Source of the DNA: Rikenellaceae bacterium
Lineage (GTDB): Bacteria > Bacteroidota > Bacteroidia > Bacteroidales > Rikenellaceae
DNA: 9,379 bases
Direction: 5' to 3'
Assembly: GCA_031286025.1 (NCBI GenBank)
Contig: JAITVB010000108.1
Span: 1 to 9,379 of the forward strand
The position numbers and the translations under genes were made by a program. The notes under the pieces were generated by a model. The model did no database searches. It was not told the DNA's origin and was given only the letters and a program-made list of their open reading frames with translations. Numbering within the stretch: position 1 is the stretch's first letter; each line of letters begins with the position of its first letter. Below are positions 6,040 through 9,379 of this stretch, piece by piece.

Positions 6040-6699
6040 TCAGCGTTTTGTAGCCCTTACCATGTGTCTTTTCCCGAGTGCGCCAGGCAGCCGTTCCACC
6101 TCCCATCCCGCAGCGCGCAGGGTCCGTTTCACATCGCCTTTGGCCGAGTACGTAACCAACACGCCGTCCGGCACCACCGCTTCCCTCAATTTTCGAAAAA
6201 CGGCTTCACTCCACAATTCGGGTTGGGTTTCCGGGGCAAAGGCATCGAAATAGACGATCTCAAAGGTAACATCCAATTCGATCGAAAGCAACGATCCGGC
6301 GTTTTTTTTAAGTGTAAACGCCGGATGGATCTTTTCGGAACAGCCCCATGCCGTTTCATGCATTGCCAGGAAAGCCGGATAGAGCGGATCGTCGGCCGCG
6401 AGGTAGTTCAACTGCCGGATCACTTCCATCGGCACCGGGTCGATCTCTACCGCATGGTATGTCACCCGGCATCCGGTTTCGACCGCTTTTTTCAGTGTCA
6501 GCAAGGCATTGAGGCCACTGCCGAAACCCATTTCGAAAATGCGTTTTTCGGGGCCGGGTATGTGATTGAAGCCTGCATCGATAAACACATGTTGCGCTTC
6601 GCCCACCGCTCCGCGGGTCGAGTGATAGGTGTCGCCCAGTCGCGGATGGCGCAACGTGTGCGACCCGTCGTCCGATATTACCGTTTCCGGAAATTTCAT
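6040..6699 (-). CDS. mnmD: tRNA 5-aminomethyl-2-thiouridine methyltransferase, single-domain MnmD (MnmC1-like)
   Basis: SAM-dependent methyltransferase for the last step of mnm5(s2)U34 in the anticodon wobble position. The 219-residue protein corresponds to the methyltransferase half of MnmC only. Seen: SAM motif FEMGFGSGLNALLT at 55-68, acidic strand end HAVEIDP at 82-88, FDAFAPETQPELWS at 151-164 (the DAFxP signature), TYSAKGDVKRTLRAAGW at 183-199, and PGALGKRHM near 205-213. The oxidase half that removes the carboxymethyl group in E. coli MnmC is absent, as in many bacteria that use the nm5 route. Start ATG 6699 overlaps the stop of the upstream methyltransferase (ATGA), so the two are translationally coupled. 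Confidence 0.88.
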   Translation of the reverse strand: MKFPETVISDDGSHTLRHPRLGDTYHSTRGAVGEAQHVFIDAGFNHIPGPEKRIFEMGFGSGLNALLTLKKAVETGCRVTYHAVEIDPVPMEVIRQLNYLAADDPLYPAFLAMHETAWGCSEKIHPAFTLKKNAGSLLSIELDVTFEIVYFDAFAPETQPELWSEAVFRKLREAVVPDGVLVTYSAKGDVKRTLRAAGWEVERLPGALGKRHMVRATKR

Positions 6700-8138
6700 T
6701 GCTCGCTCGCCTTACTTGGTTGTCGCTTTACCAAAAGTACCACATTCTCGACGTGGTGCGTATGCGGAAACATATCGACGGGCTGTACCCGCGTCACACG
6801 ATAAGTGGTATCGAACAGCGCAATGTCGCGGGCCTGCGTAGCCGGATTGCAACTCACATAAACGATCCGCTCGGGTGCGGCAGCCAACACCGCCTGCGCC
6901 ACGTCGTTATGAATCCCCGCCCGCGGCGGATCGAGGATCACCACGTCGGGCCGCCCGTTATCGCCGATAAACCGTTCGTTGAGCACATCCTTCATATCGC
7001 CGGCGTAAAAGACGGCGTTCGCGATGCCGTTCAGTTCGGAGTTGACCCGGGCATCTTCGATCGCTTCAGGCACATACTCGATCCCGACCACTTTCTGACA
7101 GTCACGCGCCACGAAATGGGCAATGGTGCCCGTGCCGGTGTACAGGTCATACACGACCTCGCTGCCCGTCAGCCCGGCAAAGTCGCGGGCCGTTTTATAG
7201 AGTTCGTACGCCTGTTCGGAATTGGTCTGGTAAAACGACTTGGGCCCGATCTTGAACCGCAACCCCTCCATCTCTTCAAAAATATGGTCGCGCCCGGCGT
7301 AGCAAATGGTCTCCTGGTCGCCGATCGTGTCGTTGAACTTGCCGTTGATCACGTAGATCAGTGACGTAATTTCCGGAAACTTTTCCACGAGATGATCGAG
7401 CAGCGCTACCCGCTTCTCCTCATCCTCACGGGCAAAGATGACTACCACCATCACTTCGCCCGTCGAAGCGGTGCGGATGATGATGTTGCGCATCAACCCG
7501 GTGTGGGTGCGCGCATCATAATATTCATAGCCCCGGGTCTGACAAAAAGCGTCGACGGCCAACCGGACGGCGTTCGACGGATCGGGCTGCAACCAGCATT
7601 TCCGGATATCGAGGATCTTGTCGAACATTCCCGGAACATGAAACCCGAGCGCATTGGGATTTTCGATTTTTTCTCCGGCGCCGATTTCCGCCCGGGTCAT
7701 CCAACGCTTATTCGAAAACGTGTATTCGAGCTTGTTGCGGTAACAGACGGTCTTGGCCGACCCTGAGATCGGTGAGATTTCGGGTAATTCGATCTTGCCG
7801 ATACGCGTGAGTTGGTCTTCGACCTGCTGCTGCTTGAAAGCCAATTGCCGGAGGTAGGGCAAGTGCTGCCATTTGCAGCCTCCGCACACGCTGAAATGTT
7901 CGCAAAACGGCTCGGTCCGCAACGGCGATCGTTTGACGTAATTCGTCACAAAACCTTCCATGAACCGGCGGCGTTTATTGGTAATTTGTACGTCGACCAC
8001 ATCGCCCGGAACGGCCATCGGCACGAAGACCACTTGTTCGTTCCACCGCCCGACGGCTTTCCCCTCGGCGGCAATGTCCACGATCTCCAATCCCCCGATC
8101 AGGGGCAATTTTTCTCTTTTGCGAGCCACAATCCTCAC
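6696..8138 (-). CDS. rlmD: 23S rRNA (uracil-C5)-methyltransferase, RlmD/RumA family (4Fe-4S)
   Basis: Transfers methyl from SAM to C5 of a uridine, most likely U1939 (E. coli numbering) in 23S rRNA; other TrmA-family targets are possible. The 480-residue protein carries an N-terminal TRAM domain at about 10-68 (VDIAAEGKAVGR; VFVPMAVPGDVVDV). A [4Fe-4S] motif follows, CEHFSVCGGCKW, with Cys79, Cys85 and Cys88, and the fourth ligand is Cys181 (IRKCWLQ). The catalytic domain has FYQTN at 302-306, the SAM motif VYDLYTGTGTIAHFV at 329-343, VILDPPRAG at 400-408, catalytic Cys430 in YVSCNPATQARD, and the HVEN general base Glu464. All key residues are present. The start is GTG 8138, since no ATG precedes the in-frame stop at 8171. 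It is the first gene of the operon, directly behind the symmetric promoter with a leader of roughly 10 nt. Confidence 0.9.
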   Translation of the reverse strand: MRIVARKREKLPLIGGLEIVDIAAEGKAVGRWNEQVVFVPMAVPGDVVDVQITNKRRRFMEGFVTNYVKRSPLRTEPFCEHFSVCGGCKWQHLPYLRQLAFKQQQVEDQLTRIGKIELPEISPISGSAKTVCYRNKLEYTFSNKRWMTRAEIGAGEKIENPNALGFHVPGMFDKILDIRKCWLQPDPSNAVRLAVDAFCQTRGYEYYDARTHTGLMRNIIIRTASTGEVMVVVIFAREDEEKRVALLDHLVEKFPEITSLIYVINGKFNDTIGDQETICYAGRDHIFEEMEGLRFKIGPKSFYQTNSEQAYELYKTARDFAGLTGSEVVYDLYTGTGTIAHFVARDCQKVVGIEYVPEAIEDARVNSELNGIANAVFYAGDMKDVLNERFIGDNGRPDVVILDPPRAGIHNDVAQAVLAAAPERIVYVSCNPATQARDIALFDTTYRVTRVQPVDMFPHTHHVENVVLLVKRQPSKASEQ

Positions 8139-8143
8139 GTTTT

Positions 8144-8186
8144 GATTTCCGACAAAGGTAGTAATTGTTTACCTTTGTCGGAAATC
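8144..8186. promoter_or_regulatory. Perfect 17-bp inverted repeat forming a symmetric bidirectional promoter
   Basis: Left arm GATTTCCGACAAAGGTA (8144-8160), 9-bp spacer GTAATTGTT (8161-8169), right arm TACCTTTGTCGGAAATC (8170-8186), with all 17 bases complementary. Each arm contains TACCTTTG, a full match to the Bacteroidetes -7 element TAnnTTTG: 8170-8177 facing the gloC-like gene on +, and 8160-8153 facing rlmD on -. Twenty bp upstream of each -7 lies TTTC, from the opposite arm (8146-8149 for +), one mismatch from the -33 TTTG. Expected transcription starts give leaders of about 10 nt in both directions. The flanking bases (8143, 8187) do not pair, so the symmetry ends there. Confidence 0.72.
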
Positions 8187-8193
8187 GAACACT

Positions 8194-8859
8194 ATGATGA
8201 ACTTGGCAGCATTGGTATTCAATTCGTTCCAGGAAAATACATACGTCCTCTGGGACGACACGAACGAGAGTGTGATCGTCGATGCCGGCAACGGCAATCC
8301 GCGCGAAGACGCTGTTTTGGAAAAGTTTATCAGGGAACGTAACCTCAAACCGGTATTCGCGATCAACACCCACGGCCACATCGACCACATCCTGGGCGTG
8401 GGCTGTGTAAAAGAAACGCATGCGGTGCCGTTTGCCATGCACGGTTCCGATGCCTTCCTGCTCGATACGGCGGCCGGCCACGCGCGCCTTTACGGGATGG
8501 AGATTGCCGCTGTACCTGAAATAGACATCGACCTGTCGCGCGAAACCGAGATCCGCTTCGGCAACACCCTCCTCGAAGTGATCCACACCCCCGGCCACTC
8601 GCCGGGCTGCGTGTGCCTGTTCGACCGCGAAAACAAGATAATGCTCACCGGCGACACGCTTTTCAAGGAAAGTATCGGCCGCACCGACCTGCCCGGCGGC
8701 GACTACCGGCAGATTATGAACAGCCTCTTCCGAAAGATCATTCCGCTCGGCGGCGATGTGCGGGTCTATCCCGGCCACGGCCCGTCGACCTCGATCGGCC
8801 GCGAGGTGCAAAACAACCCGTTCATCGTCGAGGTCGTCGATGGCGAAATCAACGTATAA
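8194..8859 (+). CDS. gloC: Metallo-beta-lactamase-fold hydrolase, GloC/YcbL-like (glyoxalase II type)
   Basis: Two-metal hydrolase of the MBL fold, probably cleaving S-lactoylglutathione-like or other thioesters. The 221-residue length fits the short YcbL/GloC type, which lacks the C-terminal substrate domain of classic glyoxalase II. Seen: THGHIDH at 59-65 with ligands His60, His62, Asp64 and His65; TPGHSPG at 132-138 with His135; LTGDTLF at 152-158 with the bridging Asp154; [11 protein letters not shown] at 161-171; and YPGHGP at 192-197 with His195. All metal ligands are present. Because Bacteroidetes often lack glutathione, the real substrate may be another thiol ester, so the gene symbol is tentative. 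Start ATG 8194 (or the next ATG, 8197) lies about 10 nt after the predicted transcription start. trmD begins 4 nt downstream. Confidence 0.82.
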   Translation: MMNLAALVFNSFQENTYVLWDDTNESVIVDAGNGNPREDAVLEKFIRERNLKPVFAINTHGHIDHILGVGCVKETHAVPFAMHGSDAFLLDTAAGHARLYGMEIAAVPEIDIDLSRETEIRFGNTLLEVIHTPGHSPGCVCLFDRENKIMLTGDTLFKESIGRTDLPGGDYRQIMNSLFRKIIPLGGDVRVYPGHGPSTSIGREVQNNPFIVEVVDGEINV

Positions 8860-8863
8860 AGCC

Positions 8864-9379
8864 ATGCGCATCGACATCCTCTCCGTCGTTCCCGAACTGT
8901 TGGCCAGCCCCCTCAACGAGTCGATCCTCAAGCGGGCGCAGGCGAAAGGCCTTGTCGAGATCGTGGTTCACAACATCCGCGACCACGCCGTCGACAAGCA
9001 CCGCCAGGTCGACGACTATCCTTTCGGCGGCGAAGCCGGCATGGTGATGAAGATCGAGCCGGTTTTTCGCATCGTCGCCGGCCTGCAGGCCGAACGCACG
9101 TACGACGAGGTGATCTATACCTCGCCGGATGGATCGACTTACGACCAACAAGAGGCCAACCGCCTCTCGACCCTTGAAAACATCATCATTCTCTGCGGCC
9201 ATTATAAAGGGGTCGATCACCGCATTCGCGAACACCTGGTCACCCGCGAAATCTCGATCGGCGACTATGTGCTGACCGGTGGCGAACTGGCCGCGGCGAT
9301 CATCGCCGACAGCGTGGTGCGGGTTATTCCCGGGGCAATCGGTGACGAATCGTCGGCCCTGACCGACAGTTTTCAGGAC
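8864..9379 (+). CDS. trmD: tRNA (guanine37-N1)-methyltransferase TrmD (3' end outside window)
   Basis: SPOUT-class, knotted methyltransferase making m1G37 next to the anticodon, which prevents +1 frameshifting; it is essential in most bacteria. The 172 visible codons are open to the window end, against about 225-245 in the complete protein. Seen: N-terminal [26 protein letters not shown] near 50-63 (family D..FGGG.GM), the knot region [14 protein letters not shown] at about 111-124, [15 protein letters not shown] at about 128-142 (SAM-binding loop), and [20 protein letters not shown] at the end (residues 153-172), where the family's catalytic Asp lies in the DSF motif. ATG 8864 is the first start after the gloC-like stop (8857-8859), 4 nt away, so it is likely co-transcribed and possibly translationally coupled. 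The long - strand frame over this region is antisense shadow. Confidence 0.93.
   Translation, partial: MRIDILSVVPELLASPLNESILKRAQAKGLVEIVVHNIRDHAVDKHRQVDDYPFGGEAGMVMKIEPVFRIVAGLQAERTYDEVIYTSPDGSTYDQQEANRLSTLENIIILCGHYKGVDHRIREHLVTREISIGDYVLTGGELAAAIIADSVVRVIPGAIGDESSALTDSFQD

Noticed and set aside
6038..6106. 23-codon upstream extension of cdd
   Set aside because: It overlaps the end of mnmD and is unlike cytidine deaminase N-termini; ATG 6037 fits.
6064..6804. 246-codon + strand frame antisense to mnmD
   Set aside because: mnmD on the other strand has all family motifs and coupled boundaries; the frame looks like a shadow.
7975..8931. 318-codon - strand frame antisense to the gloC-like gene and crossing the inverted repeat
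   Set aside because: It opposes a gene with a complete set of metal-binding motifs, covers the promoter and the 5' end of rlmD, and its translation is low-complexity and unlike any family.
1..9379. Search by eye for a defence system, mobile element, CRISPR array or RNA gene
   Set aside because: No transposase, integrase, nuclease or toxin motifs, no regularly spaced direct repeats and no tRNA-like cloverleaf were found; every long gene belongs to a known housekeeping or metabolic family.

Overview
The window looks like chromosome of a GC-rich member of the Bacteroidetes, most likely Bacteroidales (an Alistipes-like or related gut lineage would fit). The reasons are TAnnTTTG-type -7 promoter elements, starts without Shine-Dalgarno sequences, gene families typical of that phylum (paired short ChrA proteins, single-domain MnmD, YcbL/GloC-like hydrolase, DUF2007 plus zinc-ribbon pair), and a fragment of an outer-membrane beta-barrel protein. 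The assignment to phylum is an inference from these traits. I see no IS element, CRISPR array, tRNA, rRNA or phage gene.

Layout. Bases 1-768 (+) are the 3' part of an RsmB/RsmF-type rRNA m5C methyltransferase, followed by a GC-rich hairpin. Bases 951-2002 (+) hold two overlapping short-chain chromate-transporter genes (chrA pair). Directly behind them, 2002-2269 is a decayed 3' remnant of an outer-membrane beta-barrel gene with a frameshift. Converging on it from the - strand is a three-gene, ATGA-coupled operon (3612 to 2241): DUF2007 protein, tiny zinc-ribbon protein, NfsA-like nitroreductase. The nitroreductase appears to have lost its native stop, so its frame runs through an 18-bp inverted repeat that looks like the shared terminator and then into the remnant.

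A second - strand operon runs from 8138 to 3801 with almost no gaps: RlmD/RumA-type m5U methyltransferase, MnmD tRNA methyltransferase, cytidine deaminase, RluA-family pseudouridine synthase, FMN-binding split-barrel protein, and FAH-family hydrolase. The first four form an RNA-modification and pyrimidine-salvage group. On the + strand, reading away from it, a GloC/YcbL-like metallo-beta-lactamase-fold hydrolase (8194-8859) is followed 4 nt later by trmD (from 8864, cut by the window end). Five RNA-modifying enzymes therefore lie in this 9.4 kb.

The most striking non-coding structure is a perfect 17-bp inverted repeat with a 9-bp spacer (8144-8186) between the divergent RNA-modification operon and the gloC-trmD operon. 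Each arm carries a -7 element (TACCTTTG) facing outward, which makes it a nearly mirror-symmetric bidirectional promoter. I do not see a convincing novel multi-gene system; the coding content is mainly housekeeping and small-molecule metabolism.
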